Shown here one piece after another: positions 39,086 through 62,689 of a DNA stretch of 64,000 nucleotides. Position 1 is the first letter of the stretch. Each line of letters starts with the position of its first letter. The translations under genes and the position numbers were made by a program. The notes below the pieces were generated by a model that was not told the origin of the DNA, did no database searches, and saw nothing but the letters and a program-made list of their open reading frames with translations. Source of the stretch: Antennarius striatus (Eukaryota; Chordata; Actinopteri; Lophiiformes; Antennariidae); contig NC_090783.1 of assembly GCF_040054535.1 (NCBI RefSeq), forward strand, positions 1,260,001-1,324,000, in the 5' to 3' direction.

Positions 39086-39166
<81 letters not shown>
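39086..39166. repeat. (CA)n microsatellite, last of the dense set
   Basis: A pure run of about 40 CA units. To the right only two more long CA/GT runs occur in 25 kb (52404 and 56090). Confidence 0.95.
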
Positions 39167-39167
<1 letters not shown>

Positions 39168-39169
39168 AT

Positions 39170-40925
39170 TTCATTTGGCTGACGGATGAATGATCTACGA
39201 CGCGTTCAATCCAGACTGGAAGGGCGACACGCGCCAGCAGCTGGGCGGTGCTTCATCTGTCTCACCCCCCCCCCCCCTCTTGCCACCCCCAACCCCCCCC
39301 CCCAACAGCTCCTCATTCAATTAACAGCTTTAACGGCTCGCATCAGGTCTTCTCTGCGTCGCCCGGACCAGTTAAACCAGCTTTTAGGAACCAGTCGCTC
39401 CCACCTGGGGGAGGCAGGCGGCCCCCCCCAGGGAGCGCAAAGTGGACTTTTTTTGTGTGTGTTAATAAAGTGTGAGCTACAATTAACTGTCTACCCACTC
39501 AGCGTGGCCCCAACAACGGAACCCAACGCATTACAGGAACGTCCAGCAATTAAATAAAAAGCAGCCGTTCTACAAAAGAAGGGTCAAAGGTCGCTCACTT
39601 CATCAGGAGGGAAACGACGGCGTGTGTTCTCTTAAAATCACACGCCGGCGTGAAGCGTTTCACATCCGTCCTGAATGGAACACGTTTTATTTTAATAATT
39701 TAATAATTTTCACCTCCTCCCTTTCCTTTCCTTCTCCTCTCCACCCCCCCCATCAGAGGGTCCCAACTATTTTTATTCTTAAATTCTTACGTGCATCAAA
39801 TCTTATATTTCTCCAACATGCAGTTTTTATTTTATCAAAGCATTAAAATAATTGATGCATGGATGTGAAAGTGTGTTCAGGTGAAGCTACAAGTGGGATT
39901 CTTCCATGCTTTTAATCTGAAGGAATGCATTTCATTAATGTCAACCTTTCAGAATAAAAGCACAAATAATGTTATTTAATTTAAAGTTCTATTTAAGACC
40001 TTTACATCGTTTTTGGCCACATTCAGACCTCCTCACGAATAACGACACAAACAAAACGTTAAAGTCCCGGGTCGAGGTGTGAACTGGTTCCGTTGACGGC
40101 ATCAGGTAATATTCCATCTAAACTTCACCCCCCCCCCCTTTTATTTGTCTTCACTCGACTGTGAAACGGAAAATACGACCGAGATGAAGAGGAAATCAGA
40201 AAACACTCACCAGAACCAGGCGGTCCAATTTGTCGACTGCTGCGAAAGAGAGAATGAATGCAGAGCTCAGCCTCTAGCCTCACCCCCGCCTCACCACCCC
40301 CCCCACCAACCTCACCCCCCCACAGAGGAAAGAGAGAGAGAGAGAGACATCACTCCTCTTCAGCTGATTCCAGTTCATAATGGAAGCAAGCAGGAAAATT
40401 GAAATTCTGAAGACTGGATTCAAATTATGCATGGGGGGGGGGGCAAAAAATAAAGCTAAGCTTTACTTGAATGAAGAGCCTCTCAGGAAATAGAAAATAC
40501 AGTTGCAAAAATATAAAGCATGGGCAAACCAATGAAAGGGAAAAAACCGATTGCATTTACAAGCAGATTGTAAAAAAAATCTGAAGTGGCTTCAGTTCTG
40601 ATCCAAAAGCACTCAAAAAAAGCCTTTTTACCCTTCCCAGCAGGGGCAAATGGAGCAGGAGGCAACAAGTCGTCATGTGAATGGAGGTGAAGCTGCAGCC
40701 CCAAAGAGCGTTTTTTAAATTCAAACAACAAAACAAGTTATTTTCAAAGTGAAAACCCAGTTTTAACTTCCTTCACGCGGCTTTGAAAGCCTCTCTTTTA
40801 TTTCCCCCGGTGACGGGGGTCGCTTCCCAGAAACGGAACGCCACATAATCTTCGTCTAGTTTGCGTGGAGAACGAGTTCCAGCTGAAGTAATGAGATCTG
40901 GACGCAAACCAAGTCCTCCTGCGGG
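39170..40925. other. Intergenic, no gene recognised
   Basis: Poly-C patches near 39265-39305 and 40128-40320 and A/T-rich stretches at 39640-39990. No conserved frame seen. Confidence 0.5.
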
Positions 40926-40929
40926 GATT

Positions 40930-41110
40930 CAGAGGTCCGAACGAGAGTTTGATCCACGGCGGTAAAAAACTGAGTCATCAGCGTAAAAACGCAAATTAGC
41001 ATCTGACACATTTAGACCCAGATCGTTGATGTGAATAATGAATAAGCGGGGACCAAATACAGAACCCAGTGGAACCCCCATTGTGGACAGTAGAATCTAG
41101 AGCACAGACA
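40930..41110 (-). mobile_element. LINE reverse-transcriptase fragment
   Basis: The minus strand reads GVPLGSVFGPRLFIIHINDL and then RFYADDSVFY, the two best-known motifs of non-LTR reverse transcriptase (GVPQGS..LGP and YADD). It is a piece of about 60 residues of a fish LINE; the clade is not certain (Rex1- or L2-like wording). It is clearly not intact. Confidence 0.8.
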
Positions 41111-41291
41111 GTCATATTTAAGTCCCGATTGGACGCTTGTTACAACCAACAGGAAGTCTTTTTAAAAAGTCCTAAAATAAAACGAGAACTTGAGATTGGG
41201 GCACATTTATCTGCCCTCCCTAAAGCTGGACCTCCATCAGGTTCTGATCGAACTAAAGTAGCAAGAAGCTGCCTTTCTTGGGTCCTCATTG

Positions 41292-41640
41292 GTCTTCTTC
41301 TTCTCCTCTGGGCTTTTCCCTTCAGGGGTCTCCACAGCCAATCAGTGTCCTCCATCTAACCCTGTCTTCTGTATCCTCTTCTCTCACACCAACTACCTTC
41401 ATGTCCTCTTTCACTACATCCATAAACCTCCTCTTTGGTCTTCCTCCAGGCCTCCTGCCTGGCAGTTCAGAACTCAGCATCCTTCTACCAATATATTCAC
41501 TATCTCTCCTCTGGACATGTCCAAACCATCTCAGTCTGGCCTCTCTGACTTTATCTCCAGAACCTCTAACATGTGCTGTCCCTCTGATGGACAGTCTTCA
41601 TTGGTAATAAATGCTACAAACTAACTCCTCCTTCAGCAAC
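41292..41640 (-). mobile_element. LINE 3'-end fragment of a second type
   Basis: The minus strand reads pieces such as RRMLSSELPGRRPGG and RPKRRFMDVVKEDMKVVG, ending in gaagaagaagac. This is the C-terminal domain and 3' tail common to abundant fish LINEs. It lies between an endonuclease piece and a reverse-transcriptase piece on the same strand, so it may be nested. Confidence 0.65.
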
Positions 41641-41648
41641 AGATCCGA

Positions 41649-41840
41649 TCAGGCAAGTTTCACAAATGACAACGAATCAGCATCCGTTGGTTGGACTTGG
41701 TCCATCTTGAAAAACAAACTGCACACATTAAGATGAATAATTTTAAGGCCAGACAAGGATTTAAAATCAGATCTGTCTGTAGATCGGGTAATTCTAAAGG
41801 TTAGTTGTGCAGCAACTGATGTGAAGAACAGGTTTAACAC
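41649..41840 (-). mobile_element. LINE endonuclease N-terminal fragment
   Basis: The minus-strand frame contains LSGLKIIHLNVCSLFFKMDQ, matching the opening of LINE apurinic endonuclease domains (GLKIxHLNVRSLLPKxDxL). It may belong to the same decayed element as the reverse-transcriptase piece at 40930. Confidence 0.65.
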
Positions 41841-42374
41841 TCACCCAGGCGCCGTCGCTCGCCCACCAGTCCCACACGGTCAGAAAAGGAAATAGAATCC
41901 TGAGCAATGCCATCGTCCGCCGCTCCCAGCGGGTATCAGCGCCGAGAGAATCGATGCCGACCGGGCCTCAGGATGGCAGAGGGGGGTTCCGGCCGGTGGC
42001 GCGGGCCTCAGTGGGGTGTAAATAGCTTCTGCAAACAGCACCAGCCTCAATGTGGTGTGGATGGCTTCAGCAAACAATTTGCAAGCAAACAGTCGGAGGG
42101 TGAAAGTGAGTCAGGCAGCAGCCGATCCCTGGATCGCTGGCGTTAGTTAGGACGGGCCTCTCTGAAAGGGTAGGCCAGAAATATCAGAAAAACCTGCGGG
42201 ATATTAAAGGAAAATGATGAGCAACATAAAAAATAACTTTTTTCTAGAGCTGAAGCCATTGAGAGTACTTGAAACTGTTGGACGATGGAAACGCTGCCGT
42301 CTTCTAATGATATCTGAAAAAGAATTCCAAACACAAGCACCAACTACGTAATTCCAGGATAAATAAAGAATTTA

Positions 42375-42503
42375 TACAGTGATCCCTCGTTACTCATGGT
42401 TAACGTGTTCAAAGACAACCGGTATCACATGACTACCTACTAAAAATTCACGATGTAATGAAGCTGGGCATCTTGAAACGCGAATAAGCGAGGGACTACT
42501 GTA
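42375..42503. mobile_element. pogo/Tigger-like MITE, copy B (short)
   Basis: The ends tacagtgatccctcgttact and aataagcgagggactactgta are near-perfect inverted repeats flanked by TA. The interior keeps tatcacatgactacctacta and aaaaattcacgatg from the longer copy A. Confidence 0.82.
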
Positions 42504-42619
42504 TACCTGAAAAATAAAAACAAAAACGTTCATGAAAGTCCTAAACAGCCAGAAACACTTCAACTCCTGGTCTGTTCTGTTTGTCTTTGGATTTATTTAG
42601 GATCTGGGTTCAGATGTTT

Positions 42620-43075
42620 AGACCATATTAGAATTAACACAAAAGGTGTACCTCAGGGTTTAGTGTTCGGCCCACAGCCGTCACGTTTCCAGCTGTAAGT
42701 TTATCTGTGACTTTGTGAAATGATTGGATTCAGTCATTTTAATTCGGTGGTTTCAGAACCTTTTCATCAAACGTTGTTATAACCAATCAGATCCATCATC
42801 AATGTGTGAAAACGAACCGGTTTCCTTTGAAGAAGACGAGGAATTGCCTCCGGTGGTCGCTTTGGTTCTCCCAGTTAGACGGAAATATTCATGAAGTGAA
42901 AAGAAACCAGTTCTACGCCGATGACAATTTGCTGTGCAAATCAGGTGGTGTACCTTTCTTTGTGCACCTGATGCTTCCCTCCACAGCGCTCTCTTGTTAT
43001 AAATGTATTCAACATGACTGCACATTTACAGATAAGACCAGATTAATGCTTTTCCCTTTAGATCCCCATCAAAGC
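42620..43075 (+). mobile_element. LINE reverse-transcriptase fragment, plus strand
   Basis: It reads KGVPQGLVFGP near 42640, NQFYADDNLLC near 42910 and TDKTRLMLFPL near 43035, the expected order of reverse-transcriptase motifs. The gap between the first two is longer than usual, so the copy has gained extra DNA and is decayed. Confidence 0.72.
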
Positions 43076-43364
43076 TGTCAGGCCTAAGTTCCCTGTAATC
43101 ATCGAGTCAGCGATACAAAGGATCCCGTCTCAAAGGACGGCCTACCAGATCAAAGAATCGCTCCGCCGGGGGTAGAAGCTTCAAGGTGCAAGAGAAAGAA
43201 GTGATTTATGCAAAGATTTGTTGAACAGCTGCATAAAAACCCCCAAGTAATTTGCACCTACTGTCCAAATGTCATTTAGCACAACATGCCAACACGACCT
43301 TTGGTTTGTTGGTAGCTGTTGCAGACACAGCGGTACAATAAGAAAAAAAAAGCTAAATTCATAT

Positions 43365-43516
43365 TACAGTAATTCCGTGAGTCTCGAAACGCAGCGCACT
43401 TTCGGAGGCTGTCAGCCAATAGCATGTGTGTACGGAGTCATGTGACTACCGACTAAAAATCTGCGATGTAGTGAAGCCGTGCATCTTGAAGTGTGAACAA
43501 GTGAGGGATTACTGTA
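43365..43516. mobile_element. pogo/Tigger-like MITE, copy C (short)
   Basis: It has ends tacagtaattcc and gtgagggattactgta, with gccaatagcatgtgtg and tcatgtgactaccgactaaa shared with copy A. About 150 bases. Confidence 0.78.
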
Positions 43517-43564
43517 TGTCACTTCACATTTAAATTTTAACGCTAGTAATACGCTAGTAAAACA

Positions 43565-43620
43565 CAATGGATGTACCGCAGGGTGTGGCGTTAGGACCCC
43601 TATTATTCATGCTCTATGCA
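43565..43620 (+). mobile_element. Short LINE reverse-transcriptase fragment
   Basis: It reads DVPQGVALGPLLFMLYAFL, the GVPQGSxLGPLLF motif of non-LTR reverse transcriptase. Only about 19 residues survive. Confidence 0.6.
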
Positions 43621-44161
43621 TTCTTGCTAGCATGGAGCAATTAGCGTCATCTGCGTTGTTTTACCTGCTCAGGTGGGTTGAGTGTTTTCAGGAAGTTGTC
43701 ATTCTGTGTTTGTTTGCTTGTTTGTTTGTTTGTTTGTTTGTTTGTTTGTTTGTATGGGAATTTAGGGTAGATTTCAAATTGGGCAGAAAGATTCCTCTTT
43801 TATTTGAAATCTTTTCATTCCCCTTTTTCCCCAGGAGTTATTCCCGTTGTACACACATGCTGACACTAATAGTGAGCGATGCTTCGCAAATGGTGAAAAG
43901 ACCCCCCCCCCCCCAATTTATCCAATTTCTGTCATTCATCAATTAGCCGTCATTAATCAGACCAAACAGGGCAGATTGATATCGCGAGCCTAATGCCCTC
44001 CAGGGGGGTAAAGTGAGACAGATTATCTCGTGACAGATGTTAGCAACGCCGGCGTACATTAGCATTACGTTGAGATGATCATCAGGCATGTTGCCGTCGG
44101 CAACAGCCGCCAAGTGTTTGACGAAAGCAGAAACACTCGTGCTAGCTGTAAACAAATAGCT

Positions 44162-44167
44162 TTTATT
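44162..44167 (-). terminator. Candidate polyadenylation signal of rac2
   Basis: Minus-strand AATAAA lies about 870 bases after the rac2 stop codon, within A/T-rich DNA suited to a 3' UTR end. No other minus-strand signal nearer the stop is more convincing. Confidence 0.4.
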
Positions 44168-45032
44168 TTAATATCACATTCAACAAAAATACATTTCAAT
44201 AAAGTTTTTTTTTTTAAATTCAGCTCCTTCCTCGTGAAGAAACGACATTCTTGTTACAAACGATTAACCGCATCCCAAAATATAATACTAATCTGAGTAA
44301 GTAAGCATGAATATTACTGCAAGGCTTTTTCTGCAAATATCAAGAAAAATGTATTTGAAGACACCCGACGGTCAGGTGACCGACCCGAAAAGGACGCGAG
44401 ACGTCGGCTGGCGTTGGTTTTTATGCTCAAAAACATGATCGTTGTAGTTTTTCCGCTAGGAATATGAGATGACATCGTCTTCCTCGCCGTTCTTCATCTG
44501 GTTCTCACCGCCATCCGTCGATCATCTGGAACAACGAAGACCAAAGGAATCAGAAAGGACGTCCAAGAAAATGACTTCCTGTTTCAACATTAGGAAGAAA
44601 AACAAGCCCCAAAGAAGTGTCAGCTTTGTAGAAGACAATCCCCCGCAGGGTGTTTTCAGTTCTGCAATTATTATGCTAATTCTACCGACTGCGAATTATT
44701 TCCTGTCTTCCCTTTTGTCTCTTTAGGCTGGTAATGGAGGGAAAAGGTTTGGATTGTCCGTCTGATGAGCGGCGGATCGTTTCGGCTCACTGCATTATGT
44801 ATCGCTCCCCCAGGTGAATTGGAAAGAGCTCGGAAATAACGATTGGAGTTCTGTAACATTCCGTATATTAGCCTGACATCCCTGAAATCGTTTCATCTCT
44901 CTTTTGTGACCCAAAAAGACTTTCATCCGTCATTGATCAGATGCTGCACAGCACCAGATCGATATTCCTCACAATCGTTGGGTTGTTCCCGTCTTTTCTC
45001 TCTCTCTCTCCCTTTTCGGGCGTTCTCACCGT

Positions 45033-52103
<7,071 letters not shown>

Positions 52104-52187
52104 CCTGCTGCGCTCCTCGCTCCGAAACGACTCAGGGAGGAAGGAAGTTCAGAGGCAGAGGAGCTGCAGCGACAGGAAGTCCCTACC

Positions 52188-52238
52188 TCACCCCTCCCTC
52201 ACCCCTCCCTCACCCCTCCCTCACCCCTCCCTCACCCC
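52188..52238. repeat. 11-base tandem repeat (ctcacccctcc)
   Basis: About 4.5 near-perfect units lie just upstream of the rac2 start codon, within the probable 5' UTR or promoter. Confidence 0.88.
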
Positions 52239-52403
52239 CCAGCTGACTCGCTTCCTCCATCTCTGCACCAGTCACTCCTCTATGCCGATGACACGCGTCT
52301 AAACGCGTCTAAACCAGGATCAGGTGTGAACCGGGCCGGAGGGGCGGGTCAAGCAGACTTGTTACACTTTTCCTCTTTTGTTCTAGTGTGTGTGTATCTG
52401 CTG

Positions 52404-52495
<92 letters not shown>
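52404..52495. repeat. (CA)n microsatellite upstream of rac2
   Basis: About 45 CA units with one aaacac interruption, 300 bases upstream of the rac2 start. Confidence 0.95.
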
Positions 52496-52496
<1 letters not shown>

Positions 52497-52775
52497 TAAC
52501 TATGTGGTAAAACCTGCTGGGGGAGAACCGACATTCATCAAACAGTCATGATGTTCTGATCAGAGACGATCGGAGTCACAAACAGGATTCCACCTTCATC
52601 ATGTTTTTAACCCTTTCATTCTCGCTCAGAAACCCCTTCGTTCTCCCTTTAGAACAATCTGTCTCCACCAGATGGCGCTCATGCGTCACTTGATCAAACT
52701 GATGACCCCAAATGTAACCGCGATGACGATTAGCCTCTAATCCCCCATTATCAGATTGTCCCTGCCATTAATCAC

Positions 52776-52864
52776 AATAATAATAGTAATAATAATAGTA
52801 ATAACAATAACAATAATAATAGTAATAAGTATTATTATTTATAATAATAACAACAACAATAATA

Positions 52865-52928
<64 letters not shown>

Positions 52929-52930
52929 TG
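52776..52930. repeat. (AAT)n / (ATT)n run
   Basis: Trinucleotide repeats of both senses (aataatagtaat, then attattatt) lie between rac2 and cyth4, which point away from each other. The two halves could pair with each other. Confidence 0.9.
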
Positions 52931-53644
52931 AGAGACTCAGTAGAAATTCCTTCTTCATCAATAACCAATGACAGGCTTCTGATCAATCATGTGACCCAGG
53001 AAAGCGGAAGTGACCTACATTATGTTTACTTAGTAGGAGTCAAGCCTCAAGAGTTGCAAGTGTTCACACCAGCAGAAAATCGGATGTGGATCAGGTTTAG
53101 GATCAGGTGTGAAGATCGGATGTGGATCAGGTTTAGGATCAGGTGTGAAAGCGGTGCCAGTCTGAATGGAAGAAGGTTCCTGATTCCCGTCAGGACATAA
53201 GTAGATAACAAAATCCAGATTTGTTAATTTTCAATCCCAGTGTGAACGCGACTTCACACGCCACAATAAAAACTAAAAGAAGATCATAAGATCTTCAAGA
53301 TAAAAGCATCCAATCAGTGACCAGAAGAAACTCACTTCCACTCTTTTTTTTTTTTAGCTTTATCTGGTTTGTTTTAATGTCTTTGAATTAATTTCTGTTC
53401 ACTTTCCAATGGTTTTAAATGTGAACAATCTGAAGTGTTTCCTTTCACTTCCTCGGACTGAAACAGACGTGTGAACACACATCCGTTTTACTTTGAAGTC
53501 CTCGTCTTCCTCTGCTTTCAGACCCATGGATGAGGAAGAGGAGGAGTCTCACGCCCCTCATCTGCTTCATTTAAACCAGAATCTTCATTTCTCCATTTAA
53601 CGGGTTTATCGTCGCCTGTTTTTCCTCCTCGGCCTTGAATATAA

Positions 53645-58846
<5,202 letters not shown>

Positions 58847-59498
58847 TGGACGTTTCTGGAAATACACCCCAACTGCTGCCCCATTCAGAGCAAAAGGAGT
58901 TCAGACACTGACGGATGTCCTTCAAGCTAAAACAAGGATCCATGTTTCTACTTCTGCTTCCACAGACGGGACTAAACGGTGTCAGACGCACCAGGAACTG
59001 ACTCATTCCAGTCGCTCATGGAGGAATCACTGGTGGAAGCTAATGTCGGCGTCGGTACGCATCGTGGACTGACCTGTGCATGTGAACTAGTCCTCTGCGG
59101 AGTTAGCTAGTTGACCATATGTCATGCATATCAATGCATCTTTCAACAGCTTCACCTCTTTATTCAGGGGTGTTATGCTAATGGTAATGCTACTGTCAAG
59201 CATGATTTGACTGTTACTAGTGTGTGTGTGGTTTTAATTCTTTATATGTGTATATAGAAACTGAACGTGAGTGTGAACAGTTGTTTTTTCATTTTGGTCC
59301 AGTTGTGAACTGGTAAATGGATGAATGAATTTTTTTTTCCCCAGGAATTATGTTTAAAAACTTCTTGTACTTTATAGAATGACATAGAGCACCTTTTATA
59401 ATCAAACCAAGACTGTCTTCAGATCATTAATATTTCATCTGCCATTATCAGCACAGTGCAATAAGTTAGCCTTAGTGTGTAAAAACATGTAAACTGTA

Positions 59499-59504
59499 AA
59501 TAAA
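59499..59504 (+). terminator. Likely polyadenylation signal of cyth4
   Basis: AATAAA lies about 650 bases after the stop codon, at the end of A/T-rich 3' UTR-like DNA. Confidence 0.6.
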
Positions 59505-59509
59505 GCCAT

Positions 59510-60930
59510 CTCTTAACCATTAGCATTAGCGCTGCACGTCTTAAATACTCAGAACTATTTAATAGAACTTAGATACCCGTTGACATGGATCCATAACTGA
59601 CAGCTGTGTTTTTATTTGTGCTCTGAAACCATCAACTTCCTGTCTCTGAGTTTGCATGTGTGGTGAAACACTTTGTGTTAAACCACCAGCGGTTTAATGC
59701 AAAACGTGGCGGGAAGTTAGCTTTTTTTTAATAACTGAAGTACCCTATAGCTTACTCGTTTTATACGCTCTCCTTATAGAAATGAAGTCCTGGTCTAAGT
59801 GAACAAATGGAGGCTGAAACAGGCTGAGAAGCTTTTATTTAACCATTTAGCTTATCATCACCACCATTGTGTTATAATAATCCTGGGTTTACCATCGCAG
59901 AGCTGACCTGTACACTTTAAACGGTAATTCAATCCTGTTCAAACAGCAGATAAAACCATCTTTAACCTCCGCCCAGTGCTGACGTAGACCCACCACATCC
60001 ACTCGACTAAACTTCCTGTTAACCTTAAAGACAATAAAAACAGTAAAAACAAGTTGTGATCCATGGAGAACAGGATTAACTGTCATAAAACGTCAGTTGT
60101 GTTTGATTAAATCACTCCTTTTCCTCTCTGTAGAACAAGCTTTCTGTTTAAGGAATACTTATCTGCTGGTGTCAACACGTTTTCACCAGGAGTGTAGATA
60201 AATGTTAAAATATTACAGTAAATAATCTGTATTCATACTTCCTGATTGGTAGTATTAATCTATAAAATTCTATTAAAACGCCTCTTCCTGCTGCCGCTCT
60301 GACTTCCTGTTTCGGTGTTGCACCACGTCTCCACCCTCTAAACGAACCCATCGAGTTCCCAACAGACCTGTGGTTCCCCTTTGAGGTTGACGATAGCCGA
60401 GAAACAGAAAACAGGCAGGAACGTGGCTTGTGGTAGATGCTAGAATATGGAATGTATTGCATCAATGTCACCACCAGGGGGCACTGCCATCAAAGTGGTG
60501 CCTTATACTTTGGTGTGTAAATGCCTTAGGTAAGATTTAACACCAAGTTTGAAAGGTCAAACTTCAGAATTTACATGAAAGGAAAATATTTGTATTTCAT
60601 GCTATTTACAGTATTTTTTTTTTATCAAGCAAAATGAACAAGACTACCTGGGGCAATTATCTGTAAGAATTGTTCACAAGGAAACAACAAGATTATTATA
60701 TTCTTCTGTGCAAAACAACTGAGTGCAGTTCAGGTTACAAATACCTGTGAAGACGGAATATCCCTCTAAATCCCACCAGCATCATTCAAACCCAACAAGG
60801 TCCAGAGCAAACAGACTGCTAGAGATACTTCCTGGTCTCTACAAGGTGTGTTCTCTGTTTCCCAGAACACTTTGATTAAGACTGTTTGCCGACATTCATG
60901 CGTGAGTTGATTTGGTCCGACTGTAGGATC
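59510..60930. other. Region between convergent cyth4 and fam83f
   Basis: No gene recognised. It probably includes the fam83f 3' UTR. Confidence 0.5.
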
Positions 60931-60931
60931 C

Positions 60932-62688
60932 TCAGGACACTTTGCAGGCAGAATTTCTCTTAGATTTACTGTTAATACCTGCAAGGAAATAGAGACGTGA
61001 CGTCAAATTCATCCATTCATCTCAACCTGATTGTGTTTCTACTATTGTATGTACTGTATGTTCATGTTTATTTTTCATTATAAAACTATATATGTGTGTA
61101 CCTACTACCAACAAACCGGTTGGGTTGTTGGTAGTAGGTACACACAGTCCTAAACCAGTAGGTACTGGTTTAGGACCTAAACCAGTAGGTACTGGTTTAG
61201 GACTGGTTGGGGATTGATTCTGTTTTAGGACGCTTCATACTAACCCTACTGATTTAGGACTGGTTGGGGATTGGTTCTGGTTTCCATGTTGAGTATAAAC
61301 TTATCAACCTTGATCCTGACTTACTGTCTGTGTCCTGCGAGGTGTTGACCGCTTGCTCAGACGCCGTCCTCCGTCCCAGTTTGTGCAGCTTCTTAATTTT
61401 CCACTTGGACGGAGACCTCACCATGACGTCCAGCCGGTCCTCGTTCTCCTCTGCAGTGTTGGAATCTGTTGGTGGACGGTCCGTTTCGCCTGAGACAGAG
61501 TTGACTGAAAGCTTACTGGACGATTTTGCCTTGGAGAATCTCTTCTTCAACATGGGCCACCCCTTCTTGTCTTGCTTGTCTCCATTTGGCAAGTCGAAGA
61601 TTTCGCTTGGGGCGTCAGCGGGCAGTGGACTGAACCGCTCAATCTTCTCGCTGTTGGCCTGTCGTAACGTTCCAGGTTCGATTTCCTCTGGAGTCAAGGC
61701 CAGAATTGACCCTCTTTTGGGTCCACGTTCCTGGAGAGACCCTGTCGGACGAGGGATGTCCCCCATTGCCAGTAAATACTTGGGGTTGTATAATTTGTGT
61801 GCAGGTATCTTAATCTTATCTTTCCGGGAATCCCCTAAGGTAACCTGGAAGCGGGATGTGGTCACTAAAGACGGCCGTCTGGACCCTGATTTGGAGCGCA
61901 ACGTCGCCGTCTTGTCGGGTGCAGGTGGGCTGACGTGGAATTCCTTGTACAGGTCCAACTTCTCAGAGATGGCGTAAAGTTCACGGAAGTCCAAGTCAAA
62001 GAACTCAACCACCTGTCCGGTCATCACGGTGATCATGTTCCGGTCCATACGGGACGTAGCCCAGCAGAAACTGGGACGAAATCAAGCAGACAAAATCTAG
62101 ACTTACTGGACGGGGCTTCCAAGAAATCTCTTACGGACTACGGGTAGCAGGGATCACGCTCTAAACTCACCTGTAGGAGCCAAACATGACCTTATCTCCA
62201 TCCACCAGCATGTACTTGTAACACAGCGACCCGGGAAGTCTGCCGAAGGACAAGTTCAAGCCGTTTCCCTGAAGCGTTCTGGCTCGAATGTTCTGCAGGG
62301 TCACAGTCAGAACTGAATTAATGATCTCAACAGGTTGACAACACTGTCCTGACCTCTGTGCCAGGAGGACATCTGAACGAGTCTGTTCTAACTTTATAAA
62401 GTTACTCTTTCAATTGTCTTTGACGTCAAACTTTCACTCCAACTTTAAAAAAAGGCCACACGAACACTGACAAAGGTGTTGATGTCTAGTTTAAAGAAAA
62501 CACTAAACTAAAAGACATACCCGCAGGTGTTGCGCGCCGATACGCAACCTGGAACACATGTCCAGGAAGTGTGGCACGCCTTGGTTATCCAACAGGATGT
62601 AAACGGGAACAGAGCGGCGGTGGGCGGCGTCCATCAGGTCCTGCAGGATGTGAGGGTCCGTGATCATGTCCATCACGATGGCGATCAG
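60932..62688 (-). CDS. fam83f: FAM83F, casein-kinase-1 anchoring protein (5' end outside window)
   Basis: FAM83 proteins carry a DUF1669 domain, a phospholipase-D-like fold without catalysis that binds casein kinase 1. Exons seen in transcript order are 62688-62521, 62292-62171, 62070-61325 and 60978-60932, all in phase. The first two encode LIAIVMDMITDPHILQDLMD, VPVYILLDNQGVPHFLDMC and the KYMLVDGDKVMFGSY core. The third starts in the same domain (SFCWATSRMDRNMITVMTGQ and FRELYAISEKLDLYKEF) and continues into a low-complexity tail. The last exon encodes only SINSKSKRNSACKVS before the stop, ending in a CAAX-type box, CKVS. Human FAM83F ends CVIS, so this supports the F member. The first, larger exon was not found up to 64000. 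Confidence 0.85.
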
Positions 62689-62689
62689 C

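Noticed and set aside
41278-41624. Plus-strand frames of about 110 codons
   Set aside because: They are the antisense of a LINE 3' domain that reads on the minus strand.
61080-61265. Repeated gtaggtactggtttaggac phrases downstream of fam83f exon 4
   Set aside because: Only short local duplications within a fam83f intron; no evidence of an element or gene.
61264-61977. Long plus-strand open frame (237 codons) over fam83f
   Set aside because: It is antisense to the fam83f coding exon.
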